From Streptomyces sp. NRRL S-1022 (GTDB lineage: Bacteria > Actinomycetota > Actinomycetes > Streptomycetales > Streptomycetaceae): a stretch of 64,000 nt of DNA. The DNA lies in the NCBI RefSeq assembly GCF_000720135.1, contig NZ_JOIU01000013.1, positions 124,001-188,000 on the forward strand. Direction: 5' to 3'. The notes beneath the pieces are model-generated. The model was not told where the DNA came from. It saw only the letters and a program-made list of their open reading frames with translations, and searched no databases. How positions within the stretch are numbered: the first letter of the stretch is position 1; every line of letters begins with the position of its first letter. A program made the position numbers and the translations under genes. Of this stretch, positions 54,341-63,622 are shown one piece after another.

Positions 54341-55614
54341 CGGGACACCGGCTCCAGGACCTCACGGCCGCCCAGGTACGGGCGCAGCACCTCGGGGACC
54401 CGGACGGAGCCGTCGGCCTGCTGGTGGTTCTCCAGGATCGCCACGATCGTGCGCGGTACGGCGCACAGCGTGCCGTTGAGGGTGGCGAGCGGCTTGACCT
54501 GCTTGCCGTCGCGGACCCGGATGGACAGCCGGCGGGACTGGAACTCGGTGCAGTCCGAGGTCGAGGTCAGCTCCCGGTACTTGCCCTGGGTCGGGATCCA
54601 CGCCTCGCAGTCGTACTTGCGGGCGGCCGAGGAGCCGAGGTCACCGGAGGCGACGTCGATGACGCGGAACGGCAGCTCCAGCGAGGTCAGCCACTGCTTC
54701 TCCCACTCCAGCAGGCGCTGGTGCTCGGCCTGGGAGTCCTCGGGCGCGACGTACGAGAACATCTCGACCTTGTCGAACTGGTGCACCCGGAAGATGCCCC
54801 GGGTGTCCTTGCCGTGGGAGCCGGCCTCGCGGCGGAAGCACGGGGAGAAGCCCGCGTACCGCAGCGGCAGCCGGTCGGCGTCGATGATCTCGTCCATGTG
54901 GTAGGCCGCCAGCGGGACCTCGGAGGTGCCGACCAGGTACAGGTCGTCCTTGTCGAGGTGGTAGACGTCCTGCGCGGCCTGGCCGAGGAAGCCGGTGCCG
55001 GCCATCGACTGCGGGCGGACCAGCGCCGGGGTCAGCATCGGTGTGAAGCCGGCCGCGGTCGCCTGGGCGATCGCCGCGTTCACCAGGGCCAGCTCCAGCA
55101 GGGCGCCGACGCCGGTGAGGAAGTAGAAGCGGGAGCCGGAGACCTTGGCGCCGCGCTCGACGTCGATGGCGCCGAGCAGCTGGCCCAGCTCCAGGTGGTC
55201 CCGGGGCTCGAAGCCCTCGGTGCCGAAGTCGCGGATCGTGCCGTGCGTCTCCAGCGTGACGAAGTCCTCCTCGCCGCCGACGGGCACGTCGGGGTGGACG
55301 AGGTTGCCCAGCCGGAGCAGCAGCTCGTGGGTCTCGGTGTCGGCCGCGTCGCGCTCGGCGTCGGCGGCCTTGACGTCGGCCTTCAGCTGCTCGGCGCGCT
55401 TGAGCAGCTCGGCCTTCTCGTCGCCGGTGGCCTTGGGGATCTGCTTGCCGAGCTGCTTCTGCTCGGCGCGCAGCTCGTCGAAGCGGACGCCGGAGGACCT
55501 GCGCCGCTCGTCGGCAGACAGGAGGGCGTCGACGAGCGCGACGTCCTCTCCACGGGCGCGCTGGGACGCGCGCACACGGTCGGGGTCCTCACGAAGCAGG
55601 CGAAGGTCAATCAC
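54337..55614 (-). CDS. serS: Seryl-tRNA synthetase
   Basis: A class IIa synthetase that charges tRNA-Ser (and tRNA-Sec) with serine. The 425-residue protein has the N-terminal coiled-coil arm for the variable arm of tRNA-Ser (about 30-105), then motif 2 ([27 protein letters not shown]) and motif 3 near the C-terminus ([37 protein letters not shown]). GTG at 55614 is preferred, since the family starts [12 protein letters not shown]. The tRNA-Ser-like element at 53363 lies within 1 kb on the other side of the HAD gene. Confidence 0.97.
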   Translation of the reverse strand: MIDLRLLREDPDRVRASQRARGEDVALVDALLSADERRRSSGVRFDELRAEQKQLGKQIPKATGDEKAELLKRAEQLKADVKAADAERDAADTETHELLLRLGNLVHPDVPVGGEEDFVTLETHGTIRDFGTEGFEPRDHLELGQLLGAIDVERGAKVSGSRFYFLTGVGALLELALVNAAIAQATAAGFTPMLTPALVRPQSMAGTGFLGQAAQDVYHLDKDDLYLVGTSEVPLAAYHMDEIIDADRLPLRYAGFSPCFRREAGSHGKDTRGIFRVHQFDKVEMFSYVAPEDSQAEHQRLLEWEKQWLTSLELPFRVIDVASGDLGSSAARKYDCEAWIPTQGKYRELTSTSDCTEFQSRRLSIRVRDGKQVKPLATLNGTLCAVPRTIVAILENHQQADGSVRVPEVLRPYLGGREVLEPVSR

Positions 55615-56213
55615 GTGGCCAAGGCTACCGGTGCGGGGTCGCGGCTCACGAATCACTATTCCGGGGAGTTCTGATTCGCGGCTTACCGTCCGTTATGCGT
55701 TAATTGCCGCCCGTGTCACTCCGGCAAGCCGCGTACGTCCACGGCGTGCGTCAAGGGAAAAGTGTCTCACTCCCTGGGACGGGGCACGTCCCGGGCGCCC
55801 GGTTGACCGGATTCCCTTGTGGAGAACGGGATTTGGCGGCGTAGTTGTCCACAGGAATCCACGCCCCCTGAAGAGTTATCCACAGGCTGTGTGGAAGGTC
55901 TGTGGATTTCGGAATTGATCACTCCGGAAAGCTCGAACGTGTTGAAGAATTCCTAGGTCAAACCCTGCCGACACCCGCGTTCGGGTGGAAAACGGTCCCC
56001 CCAAAAGATGAACCGAAGGAAACGGGTGGACGAAGGGTGACCCAGGGACGGATGGCCTCCACCGGGGCTTACAGGGCGATTTGTCGACCCGCTGACCCCA
56101 CTCTGTCGACTTGTCCCCAGGTCGAGAAGGGCACCTGTGGATAACTCCTGTGGATAACGTTCGTATGCAGGTACGACCGGGTGCAGACCGGGTGTGGACC
56201 GGGTGCGGGCGGG
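55615..56213. promoter_or_regulatory. DnaA-box cluster between serS and pheA
   Basis: No gene is supported in this 599-bp region. Strong DnaA boxes are TTGTCCACA at 55845-55853 (plus), TTATCCACA at 55876-55884 (plus), TTATCCACA on the minus strand at 56136-56144 and 56149-56157, and TTCTCCACA on the minus strand at 55818-55826. Several weaker matches occur around 55856-55909. I recall S. coelicolor D78, a cluster with higher DnaA affinity than oriC whose deletion raises origin number. Its map position near pheA fits this region. The serS promoter must also lie here. Confidence 0.82.
56175..56207 (-). repeat. Three 11-bp tandem repeats downstream of pheA
   Basis: GACCGGGTGCA, GACCGGGTGTG and GACCGGGTGCG follow one another without a gap, seven bases from the pheA stop codon. 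They do not form a hairpin. Confidence 0.75.
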
Positions 56214-57146
56214 TTAGAACCGGCCGTCCTGGCAGCGCGCCACCCAGTCCGCCGCCGCCATGAACTCCTCGTCCGACGTCCCCGGCGGTGTCGGTCGGGC
56301 CTCGCCCGGTGTGATGTCGGCGCGGGGATAGGAACCGAGGTAGCGCACCTGGAGACAGATCCGCCGCAGCCCCATGAGCGCCTCCGCCATCCGCCGGTCG
56401 GCGATATGGCCCTCGGCGTCGATGCAGAAGCAGTAGTTGCCGATGCCGGCGCCGGTCGGCCGGGACTGGAGCAGCATCAGGTTGATGCCCCGCGAGGCGA
56501 ACTCGCCGAGCAGGTCGCGCAGCGCGCCGGGGTGGTCGTCGCGCTGCCACAGCACCACCGAGGTCTTGTCGGCGCCGGTGGGCGCGGCCGGCCGGGCCGG
56601 GCGGCCGACCAGCACGAACCGGGTCTGCGCGTTCTCCGCGTCGTGGATCCCGGTCTCCAGTGCCTCCAGGCCGTACCGGGCGGCGGCGAACTCGCCCGCG
56701 AAGGCGGCGTCGTAGCGGCCCTCCTGGACCAGGCGGGCGGCGTCCGCGTTGGAGGCGGCCGACTCCCACAGGGCGTCCGGGAGGTTGGCGCGCAGCCAGT
56801 TGCGCACCTGGGGCTGGGCCGCCGGGTGCGCGGAGACCGTCTTGATGTCCGTGAGCTTCGTGCCGGGACGGACCAGCAGCGCGAAGGTGATCGACAGCAG
56901 CACCTCGCGGTAGATCATCAGCGGTTCGCCGGCGACCAGTTCGTCCAGGGTGGTGGTGATGCCGCCCTCGACGGAGTTCTCGATCGGCACGAACGCGGCC
57001 TCGGCCTCGCCGGCCCGCACCGCGTCCAGCGCGGACTGCACCGACACGTAGGGGATCAGCTCCCGGGTGGCCGCCTCCGGAAGCGTGCGCAGAGCGACCT
57101 CGGTGAAGGTCCCCTCCGGGCCGAGATAGGCATAGCTCGCTGGCAT
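56214..57146 (-). CDS. pheA: Prephenate dehydratase
   Basis: Converts prephenate to phenylpyruvate for phenylalanine synthesis. The 310-residue monofunctional protein has YLGPEGTFTEVAL near the N-terminus, NSVEGG at the active site, and TRF (NAQTRFVLVG). An ACT regulatory domain follows from about residue 195 (GALRDLLGEFASRGINLMLLQSRPTG). The usual ESRP of the ACT allosteric motif reads QSRP here. ATG at 57146 has GAGGG upstream. Divergent from nothing; it follows the dtpA gene on the same strand after an 80-bp gap. Confidence 0.95.
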   Translation of the reverse strand: MPASYAYLGPEGTFTEVALRTLPEAATRELIPYVSVQSALDAVRAGEAEAAFVPIENSVEGGITTTLDELVAGEPLMIYREVLLSITFALLVRPGTKLTDIKTVSAHPAAQPQVRNWLRANLPDALWESAASNADAARLVQEGRYDAAFAGEFAAARYGLEALETGIHDAENAQTRFVLVGRPARPAAPTGADKTSVVLWQRDDHPGALRDLLGEFASRGINLMLLQSRPTGAGIGNYCFCIDAEGHIADRRMAEALMGLRRICLQVRYLGSYPRADITPGEARPTPPGTSDEEFMAAADWVARCQDGRF

Positions 57147-57226
57147 GTCCCTCACCCTAATGGCCGCGGGGAGAGCCGTCGCACGTGTCTCATGGATGCC
57201 ACTCGACCGGGTGGTTTGAACCCGGT

Positions 57227-58513
57227 TCACCCCTCCAGGAGCCGCTGTCCCACGTATTCACCCTTCGCCGCCCCGCCCGGCACCGCGAACAGGCCGCTGG
57301 CCTCGTGCCGGATGTACTTCGACAGCGCGTCGCCCCGGTCGAGCTTGCGCTGCACCGGTACGAAGCCGCGCAGCGGATCGGCCTGCCAGCAGACGAAGAG
57401 CAGACCGGCATCGGGCGTGCCGTCCGCGTCGATGCCGTCGTGGTAGGAGAACGGGCGCCGCAGCATGGCCGCGCCGCCGTTCTCCTCGGGCCGGGTGATC
57501 CGCGCGTGCGCGTTCAGCGGGACGACGTAGTCGCCGTTCGCGTCGGTCTTCTCCAGGTCCATCGGGGTGGTCTCGTCGCCGCCGGACAGCGGCGCCCCGT
57601 CGGCCTTCCGGCGCCCGATGACCTGCTCCTGGGCAGCCGGCGACAGCTTCTCCCAGTCGTCCAGGAGCATGCGGATCCGGCGTACGACGGCGTAGGAGCC
57701 GTTCGCCATCCAGGCGGGCTCGCCCGATGCGGGCACGAAGATCCGCCGGTCGAAGTCGGCTTCGGCGGGCTTCGGGTTGCGGGTGCCGTCGACCTGGCCC
57801 ATGAGGTTGCGGGCCGTCATGGGGTGGGCGGTGGCGCCCGGGCTGCGGTTGAAGCCGTTCATCTGCCAGCGCACCCGCGCGGCCGAGCCCGCGTCCTTCT
57901 GGATCGCGCGCAGGGCGTGGAAGGCGACCAGGGCGTCGTTCGCACCGATCTGCACCCACAGGTCGCCGTCGCTGCGGGACTTGTCGAGCCGGTCGGAGGA
58001 GAAGTCCGGCAGCGGGTCCAGGGCGGCCGGCCGCTGCTTCTCCAGGCCGGTCCGGGCGAAGAAGCGGTGGCCGAAGCCGAAGGTGACGGTCAGCGAGGAC
58101 GGACCCGCGTCCCGGGCCACACCGGTGTCGCCGTGCGGTGCGGCCTCGCCCGCCATCAGACGCTCGGCCGTCGCCGACCAGCGGCGCAGCAGGGCCGCCG
58201 CCTCCTTGCGGCCCGCGCCAGGCGCCAGGTCGAAGGCGACGAGATGGCCGCACGCCTGGAGGCCCTCGGTGATGCCGGGCTGGTGTTTCCCGTGAAACAT
58301 CGCCCGGCCGGAGCCCACCGAGGTCAGCGGGGTGGCCCCGGCGGGTGCGGCGGCGTAGCCCACGGCCCCGCCGGCGGCGCCGAGCACGAGGCCGGTGGCG
58401 CCGGCGGTGCCGAGCAGGGCGCGCCGCGAGACGCCGCCGGTGCCGGGGACGGGCACGGGCCGCGCCGGCGGGGCCTCGGGCGTACGGGCCTGGGGGACGG
58501 ACTGGTCGGGCAT
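57227..58513 (-). CDS. dtpA: Tat-exported DyP-type heme peroxidase
   Basis: A 428-residue dye-decolourising peroxidase. The N-terminus has a twin-arginine signal (SRRALLG, then a hydrophobic stretch to about residue 58), so export is by Tat. The DyP motif GXXDG is present as GQVDGTRNP, and a proximal His region is near FSYHDG. In S. lividans the same gene next to sco and ecuC encodes DtpA, needed for maturation of the copper oxidase GlxA and morphogenesis (recalled). The ATG at 58513 is 8 bp from the upstream copCD gene. Codons near residue 73 (MFHGKH) contain a parS-like sequence. Confidence 0.92.
   Translation of the reverse strand: MPDQSVPQARTPEAPPARPVPVPGTGGVSRRALLGTAGATGLVLGAAGGAVGYAAAPAGATPLTSVGSGRAMFHGKHQPGITEGLQACGHLVAFDLAPGAGRKEAAALLRRWSATAERLMAGEAAPHGDTGVARDAGPSSLTVTFGFGHRFFARTGLEKQRPAALDPLPDFSSDRLDKSRSDGDLWVQIGANDALVAFHALRAIQKDAGSAARVRWQMNGFNRSPGATAHPMTARNLMGQVDGTRNPKPAEADFDRRIFVPASGEPAWMANGSYAVVRRIRMLLDDWEKLSPAAQEQVIGRRKADGAPLSGGDETTPMDLEKTDANGDYVVPLNAHARITRPEENGGAAMLRRPFSYHDGIDADGTPDAGLLFVCWQADPLRGFVPVQRKLDRGDALSKYIRHEASGLFAVPGGAAKGEYVGQRLLEG
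58285..58298. other. parS-like site, one mismatch, inside dtpA
   Basis: GTTTCCCGTGAAAC differs from parS at one central base and encodes part of FHGKH in the dtpA product. It may be a decayed parS or a coincidence. Confidence 0.5.
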
Positions 58514-58521
58514 GGTGGGGT

Positions 58522-60477
58522 TCAGCCGATCTGCGCGTTCTTGGAGACGGTGACCTGGTCGATGTCGGAGGTGCGGACCGTGACGGCGATCTTCCAGTCG
58601 CCGGCCATGGGGATCTGCACGCCGTTCGCCGACCAGTGGCCGGTGGCGATGTGGTCGGGGTTCACGGGGAGCGGGCCGATCTTCTTCGCCTCCAGGGTGA
58701 AGGCGAGCTTCACCTCGGGGACGTCGAAGGCCCGGCCGTTGCGCCGCTGGACGTAGACGTGCATCTCGTTGCCGCCCACGCGCGCGGGGTCGAGGTCGAT
58801 GCTGACGACGCCCTTGCCGTCGGCGCCGCCGGTGTCGAAGGGCATGTCCAGGGTGAGCGCGCCGGACGTCGCCGAGGTGTCGGAGCCGGCCGACGCGGAG
58901 GTGGCCGCCTTGGCCTCCTGCTCGGTGCGGCCCGGCTCGGTCTGGGTCAGCGCGGTGGTGACGGCGAGCAGCACGAGGGCGACGCCGGCCTCGGCGAGCA
59001 CCGAGCGGCGCAGGCCGAAGCGGTTCGGGTCGGCGTCGCGCAGCCGCTTCTCGCGGGCGGCGTCGACGGCCGCGCGCTGCCGGGCGAGCTGGGCGGCCCG
59101 TCCGGAGTCGCCGGCGCCGGTGCCGCCGCCGGCCTTGCCGCCGCCGCCGGCCTTGCCGCCGCCGGCGGCCGGCTGCGCGGCGGTGACCTGCTCCTTGCGG
59201 GCTTGGGCCTGGGTCGTGCGCGACGCCTTCCCGGAGCGGGTGACCGGGTCGGTGAGCCGGCCCGTCCAGCGCCGGGACACGGCCGCGATACCGACCAGCA
59301 CCGCCACCAGGGCGATCTTGACAAGCAGCAGCTGTCCGTAACGGGTCTCGGTGAACGCCGACCAGGAGCCGAGCTGCCGCCAGGACTGGTAGACGCCGGT
59401 GACCACGAGGGCGAGGACGGAACCGAAGGCCACCCGGGAGTAGCGCCGTACGGCGGCGGCCTCGACCGGGGTGTCGGCGGGCGCCCGGTACAGGGCGGTC
59501 AGCAGGGTGGTGAGGCCGCCCAGCCAGGCGGCGACGGCCAGCAGGTGGACGACGTCGACCGGCATGGCGAGGCCCGGCTGGAGCCCGGTGGAGGCGTGCT
59601 CGGCCATGGCCCAGCTGGCCGCGAGCCCGGCCGCGACGACCACTCCGCCGACCGCGAGCCCGAAGGTCAGGTCGCGCTTGTCCTGGTCCTCCTCGCGGCG
59701 GGTGTAGGTGCCGAAGAGGACGGCGACGAACAGCGCGGCGGCGGCGAGCAGCAGCAGCCGGGAGACCAGGGCGGCACCGGTCTTGGTCTGGAGCACCTGG
59801 CCGAGCAGGTCGAGGTCGAAGACGTCGGCGAACTTGCCGGAGGTGGTGTACGCACCGCGCAGGAGCAGCAGCCACAGGGTGGCCGCGGTCAGCGCCACCC
59901 AGCCGCCGACGACCAGCCGCTGCAGGGGCCGTACGCCTGCGCCGCGCTGCCAGCAGGCGAGGACGAAGGCCGCGCCGCCGGCGAGCACGATGAAGCCGGC
60001 GTACGACACGTACCGCCCGAACGCGTAGAGCCCGCCCACCACTCCGCCGCCGGCGGCCGGTCCGGTGCCGGAGACGACGGTCGGCGAGGGCGCCCCGACG
60101 GAGAAGGTGTAGGCGCCGGCGACGGGGTGGCTGTCGGCGGAGACGACCTGGTAGGTGACGGTGTAGGTGCCCTTGGCGAGGCCGCTCTTGAGCTGCACGG
60201 CGTACGTCGTCCCGCTCACGTTGGCGGGGCTGCCCGTCTGCACCGGCCTGCCCTTGGGGTCGAGGACGCGCAGGGAGTCGTCGTTCATCGCCACCTTCTC
60301 GGAGAAGGTGAGCGACACCTGGGTGGGCGCCTTGTCGGCCACCACCCCCTGTGCGGGGTCGCTGCCGGTCAGCGCCGCGTGGGCGGAGGCCGGTCCGGCG
60401 CCCGCCAGCAGCGCACCGGTGACGGCGATGAACAGCAGCACCAGGATCCGCAGGCGGGGGGTGATGGTCCGGGTCAC
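58522..60477 (-). CDS. Fused CopC/CopD copper-handling membrane protein
   Basis: A 651-residue protein. A signal peptide ends at PASAHAALTGSDPAQG, leaving the copper-binding His at the new N-terminus of the CopC domain (about 32-130, with DSHPVAGAYTFSVG at its end). An eight-helix CopD-type domain follows (about 145-420). A charged linker and a final membrane helix lead to an extracellular YtkA-like domain (about 510-651). The fusion and the tail are typical of Streptomyces. It is flanked by dtpA and the PCuAC gene on the same strand, so copper import or storage in the envelope is likely. Confidence 0.88.
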   Translation of the reverse strand: MTRTITPRLRILVLLFIAVTGALLAGAGPASAHAALTGSDPAQGVVADKAPTQVSLTFSEKVAMNDDSLRVLDPKGRPVQTGSPANVSGTTYAVQLKSGLAKGTYTVTYQVVSADSHPVAGAYTFSVGAPSPTVVSGTGPAAGGGVVGGLYAFGRYVSYAGFIVLAGGAAFVLACWQRGAGVRPLQRLVVGGWVALTAATLWLLLLRGAYTTSGKFADVFDLDLLGQVLQTKTGAALVSRLLLLAAAALFVAVLFGTYTRREEDQDKRDLTFGLAVGGVVVAAGLAASWAMAEHASTGLQPGLAMPVDVVHLLAVAAWLGGLTTLLTALYRAPADTPVEAAAVRRYSRVAFGSVLALVVTGVYQSWRQLGSWSAFTETRYGQLLLVKIALVAVLVGIAAVSRRWTGRLTDPVTRSGKASRTTQAQARKEQVTAAQPAAGGGKAGGGGKAGGGTGAGDSGRAAQLARQRAAVDAAREKRLRDADPNRFGLRRSVLAEAGVALVLLAVTTALTQTEPGRTEQEAKAATSASAGSDTSATSGALTLDMPFDTGGADGKGVVSIDLDPARVGGNEMHVYVQRRNGRAFDVPEVKLAFTLEAKKIGPLPVNPDHIATGHWSANGVQIPMAGDWKIAVTVRTSDIDQVTVSKNAQIG

Positions 60478-60490
60478 GGTGGTCCCTCCC

Positions 60491-60955
60491 TCAGTGGCCG
60501 GTCGACGGGTTGTACGTGGTGGGCCTCACCGGCATCTCGACGGTGAGGGACCCGGACTTGGCGAAGCCGAGCTTCAGGGTGACCTTCTGGCCCTGCTTCG
60601 GCGCCCGCTTCAGCTTCTCGAACATCAGGTGGTTGCCGCCGCTGCGGAACACCAGTCGTCCGTGGGCCGGTATGGGGAAGGAGGACTTCTCCGTCATGGC
60701 CCCGCCGGTCGTGCTGTGCATGGTGACCTCGCCGGCGACGTCACTGCTGACCGAGGTCAGCTCGTCCCCGGTGCCGCCCTTGTTGGTGATCGTCAGGAAC
60801 CCGGCGGCCATGTCGGCGGAGACGGGCTGGGGCATGTAGGAGGCGCTGACGGACAGTTCGGCCCGCTCCGGGCCCGCGCCGGAGCCCGAGCAGCCGGTGA
60901 GGGCCAGGGTGCCGGTGAGCGCGCCCGCGGTCAGGACGGCGGTCCGACGCCTCAC
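60491..60955 (-). CDS. Extracytoplasmic copper chaperone (PCuAC domain lipoprotein)
   Basis: A 154-residue lipoprotein with lipobox LTGC (C22). The PCu(A)C domain has the H-(M)-x10-M...HxM pattern (MHSTTGGAM and GNHLMF), which binds Cu(I)/Cu(II). The S. lividans orthologue is ECuC, which passes copper to Sco (recalled). GTG at 60955 overlaps the sco stop by four bases, so the two are coupled. Confidence 0.9.
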   Translation of the reverse strand: MRRRTAVLTAGALTGTLALTGCSGSGAGPERAELSVSASYMPQPVSADMAAGFLTITNKGGTGDELTSVSSDVAGEVTMHSTTGGAMTEKSSFPIPAHGRLVFRSGGNHLMFEKLKRAPKQGQKVTLKLGFAKSGSLTVEMPVRPTTYNPSTGH

Positions 60956-61605
60956 GGCTTGGCTCCCTCGACGAGCTTGGGCAGGTCCTTGGTGTACTCG
61001 TCGACCGTGGTGTCCTCGCCGTAGAGGACGTAACCGGCGTCGGTCTTCGGGGAGAAGGCGATGACCTGGGTGCCGTGCACGGAGACGAGCTTGCCGTTCT
61101 TGTCCTTCGTGGTCGGCTCCACGGAGATGCCCAGGGACCGGGCGCCGGCCTGGATCCTGGCGAAGTCGCCGGTCAGGCCGATGAACCGGGGGTCGATGCC
61201 CTTGAGCCACTTGCCCAGCTCGGCGGGGGTGTCACGGCCGGGGTCGGTGGTGACGAACACCACCCGCAGGTCGTCCTGCTCGGCCTTGGGCAGCGCCTTC
61301 TTGGCGACGGCGATGTTGCTCATCGTCGTCGGGCAGATGTCGGGGCAGTGGGTGTAGCCGAAGTAGACGAGGGTCGGGTGGCCCGCGGTCTCCTTGCGCA
61401 GGTCGTACTGCTTGCCGCGGGTGTCGGTGAGGACCAGGGCCGGCTTGGTGAAGGGCTGGTCGAGGACGGTGGCGGCCTTGCCCGTGCCGGATCCTCCCGA
61501 GACCACGGCGACCGGCGACCCGGAGTCGTCCCCGGTGCCGCAGGCGGACAGGGTCAGGGTGGCGGCGGCGAGCAGCACGGCCGCGGTGAGCGTCTTCTTG
61601 CGCAT
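60952..61605 (-). CDS. sco: Sco-type copper chaperone
   Basis: A 217-residue lipoprotein (lipobox LSAC, C22) with a thioredoxin-like fold. The copper site is C87-P-D-I-C91 with H177 in SVHGTQ. It inserts copper into cytochrome c oxidase CuA and, in S. lividans, serves copper-dependent development. The ATG at 61605 is clear. It heads the sco-PCuAC-copCD-dtpA unit. Confidence 0.94.
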   Translation of the reverse strand: MRKKTLTAAVLLAAATLTLSACGTGDDSGSPVAVVSGGSGTGKAATVLDQPFTKPALVLTDTRGKQYDLRKETAGHPTLVYFGYTHCPDICPTTMSNIAVAKKALPKAEQDDLRVVFVTTDPGRDTPAELGKWLKGIDPRFIGLTGDFARIQAGARSLGISVEPTTKDKNGKLVSVHGTQVIAFSPKTDAGYVLYGEDTTVDEYTKDLPKLVEGAKP

Positions 61606-61709
61606 AGAAAAATGTCCCAGATGTGTGAACTCCGGCGCGCACCGGGGTCGGGCGGGGCGTCGTGTGACGGCCTCGCGCGACGCCCGGTGCGCGCGGCGGA
61701 AGGAAAGGC

Positions 61710-62432
61710 TCAGGCGGCGGTCCGGCGGCGGCCCGCGAGGACGCCGTAGGCCACGCCGGCGACACCGATGACGATGCCGACCACGCCGAGCACGCGTGCG
61801 GTGGTGTCACTGTCGCTGCCGGAGTCCCCGGCGGCGGCCGTCTTCCCGGTCTTCTCGGCGGTGTTCTCGGCGCTCGCCGTGCCGTGGTGGTCGTCGGTGG
61901 CGGCGGACAGCTCCAGGACCGGCGCCGGGTTCTCCGGCTCGTCCTTGCCCTCCTGCGGCACCTCGATCCAGCGCACGACCTCCTTGTCGGAGTACGTCTG
62001 GACCGCCTTGAAGACCAGTTCGTCGGTGTTCTCGGGCAGGGCGCCCAGGGAGAGCGGGAACTTCTGGAAGTAGCCGGGCTCGATGCCCTTGCCGTCGGCG
62101 GTCCAGGTGACCTTGCTGACGGCCTCGTCGATCTTCTCGCCGTGCATGGTCAGCGGCTTGGCCAGCTTGGACTTGGTGACCTCGGCCTTCCAGCCGGGGA
62201 CCGGCTGCGGCATCACCGAGGCGATCGGGTGCTCGGCCGGGAGGTTCACCTCGACCTTGGTGGTCGAGGCGTTGTCGCGCTCGTTGGGGACCTTGAAGTC
62301 CACGACCGCGTAGCCGCCCTTGGCCGCGGGGCCCTCGGGCTGCACGGAGACGTGCGCGAAGGCGGGGGCGGACAGGGCCAGGACGGCCGTACCCGCGGCG
62401 GCAGCGGCGGCGGCGATACGAGAAGCCTTCAT
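61710..62432 (-). CDS. YcnI-like copper-binding protein (DUF1775)
   Basis: A 240-residue membrane-anchored protein. The signal peptide ends in PAFA, so the mature protein begins with H27-VSVQPEG, the first residue of the YcnI copper-binding site. The DUF1775 domain runs to about residue 165, then a disordered acidic linker and one C-terminal membrane helix (VLGVVGIVIGVAGVAYGVLAG). It lies 104 bp upstream of sco, on the same strand, and belongs to the same copper-handling group. Confidence 0.9.
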   Translation of the reverse strand: MKASRIAAAAAAAGTAVLALSAPAFAHVSVQPEGPAAKGGYAVVDFKVPNERDNASTTKVEVNLPAEHPIASVMPQPVPGWKAEVTKSKLAKPLTMHGEKIDEAVSKVTWTADGKGIEPGYFQKFPLSLGALPENTDELVFKAVQTYSDKEVVRWIEVPQEGKDEPENPAPVLELSAATDDHHGTASAENTAEKTGKTAAAGDSGSDSDTTARVLGVVGIVIGVAGVAYGVLAGRRRTAA

Positions 62433-62593
62433 GGAAGGAAGCACTCCACTCTGAGTGAGGTCCGGTGGTGAAAGGGGATACGCGCGCGAGGGGCCGGCGT
62501 CTTGGCCGAGCCGCGGCACATGTGCGCACGCGCGCGTGCCGCACGACGGCGGCGCACCGGGTTCCGTGTCCGTGGAGGGGAGCGGTGGCCGCG

Positions 62594-63424
62594 TCAGGCG
62601 GCGAGGAGGAAGGCGGCGGCGGGCGGGCCGCGCCGGATCACCGTGTGCTGGAGGACGGCGGTGTGCGGGGCCGGTGTCTCGTCCCGGTCGGGGCGCGGGC
62701 CGCGACGGCCGGCCTCGGCGGCGGGGAGCAGCCCGGCGCACAGGACGCGTGCCAGCGCGAGCGCGGCGCGCAGGGAGCGGACGAGCGCCCCCTCCGCGAC
62801 TCCATGCACCGACAGCTCGATGAGCCGCAGCACGGCCAGGTCCCCGCGGCGCAGCAGCCAGCCCGCGGCGAGGGCCGCGAGCACATGGCCCAGCAGCATC
62901 GGCAGCGAGGGCAGCAGGCCGGCCGAGGCGCCGGTGGCGTCGTGCGCGTGCTCCAGGGTGCCCAGGGCGGCCGTGGGCCGGCCGGCCCGGTCGACGAGGC
63001 GCGCGTCGAGCAGCAGCCGGAAGGCGTGTCCCGGGGTGACGGATGCCGGGGCCGACCCGCACAGCAGCCGGGTGGCCCGCTCGACCAGGGCGCTGTCGCT
63101 CAGCACCCCGCCCGTCGTCCCGGCCGGCATCCCGGCCATCGTGACCTGGTGCTGGCCCAGCCCGAACAGCGTGTGCAGCACGGTCTGGCCGAGGGCGAGG
63201 AGCGCGGCGATGCCCGGCAGCGAGCGGGCCCGCCCGGCGAGCGGTGCCGCGGCCAGCAGGGCGCCGAGGAAGCCCGCACCGAGCGACCACAGCGGCACGC
63301 CCGCGCAGGAGGCCAGGGTGTGCCCGCACGCGGCCAGCGCGACACAGACCGCGGCGAACACCGCGGCCCGCAGGATCCGGAGCCCGGCTCCGGGACGCGC
63401 CGTGCGCGGGTGGGGGGCAGACAT
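62594..63424 (-). CDS. Integral membrane protein of the copper cluster
   Basis: A 276-residue protein with about six hydrophobic segments, Ala/Leu-rich, and scattered His/Met residues (LGQTVLHTLFGLGQHQVTMAGMP). No named family is recognised with certainty. Membership in the copper cluster, next to the YcnI-like gene on the same strand, suggests a metal-related role (inference). ATG at 63424; the C-terminal tail is basic. Confidence 0.72.
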   Translation of the reverse strand: MSAPHPRTARPGAGLRILRAAVFAAVCVALAACGHTLASCAGVPLWSLGAGFLGALLAAAPLAGRARSLPGIAALLALGQTVLHTLFGLGQHQVTMAGMPAGTTGGVLSDSALVERATRLLCGSAPASVTPGHAFRLLLDARLVDRAGRPTAALGTLEHAHDATGASAGLLPSLPMLLGHVLAALAAGWLLRRGDLAVLRLIELSVHGVAEGALVRSLRAALALARVLCAGLLPAAEAGRRGPRPDRDETPAPHTAVLQHTVIRRGPPAAAFLLAA

Positions 63425-63622
63425 GGCGGCCTCATCATCGCACTGCCGCGGTCCGCCGCCCACGGCAGGGCCCGCGGGTCCATCCTTGCGCGCCGCACCT
63501 CATACACCGATTCCGCCCCAGGCGCATCGGCCGGACGGGCGGACCCATGGCGACGGAGTGCTTACGACCGCCTACGGGCGGCAATACGTAACGGTATGTC
63601 GAGCCGGCCAGGAGGCTGGAGC

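Noticed and set aside
55902..56144. 80-codon plus-strand frame in the serS-pheA intergenic region
   Set aside because: No ribosome-binding site or homology; it crosses DnaA boxes and has AT-richer, non-coding composition.
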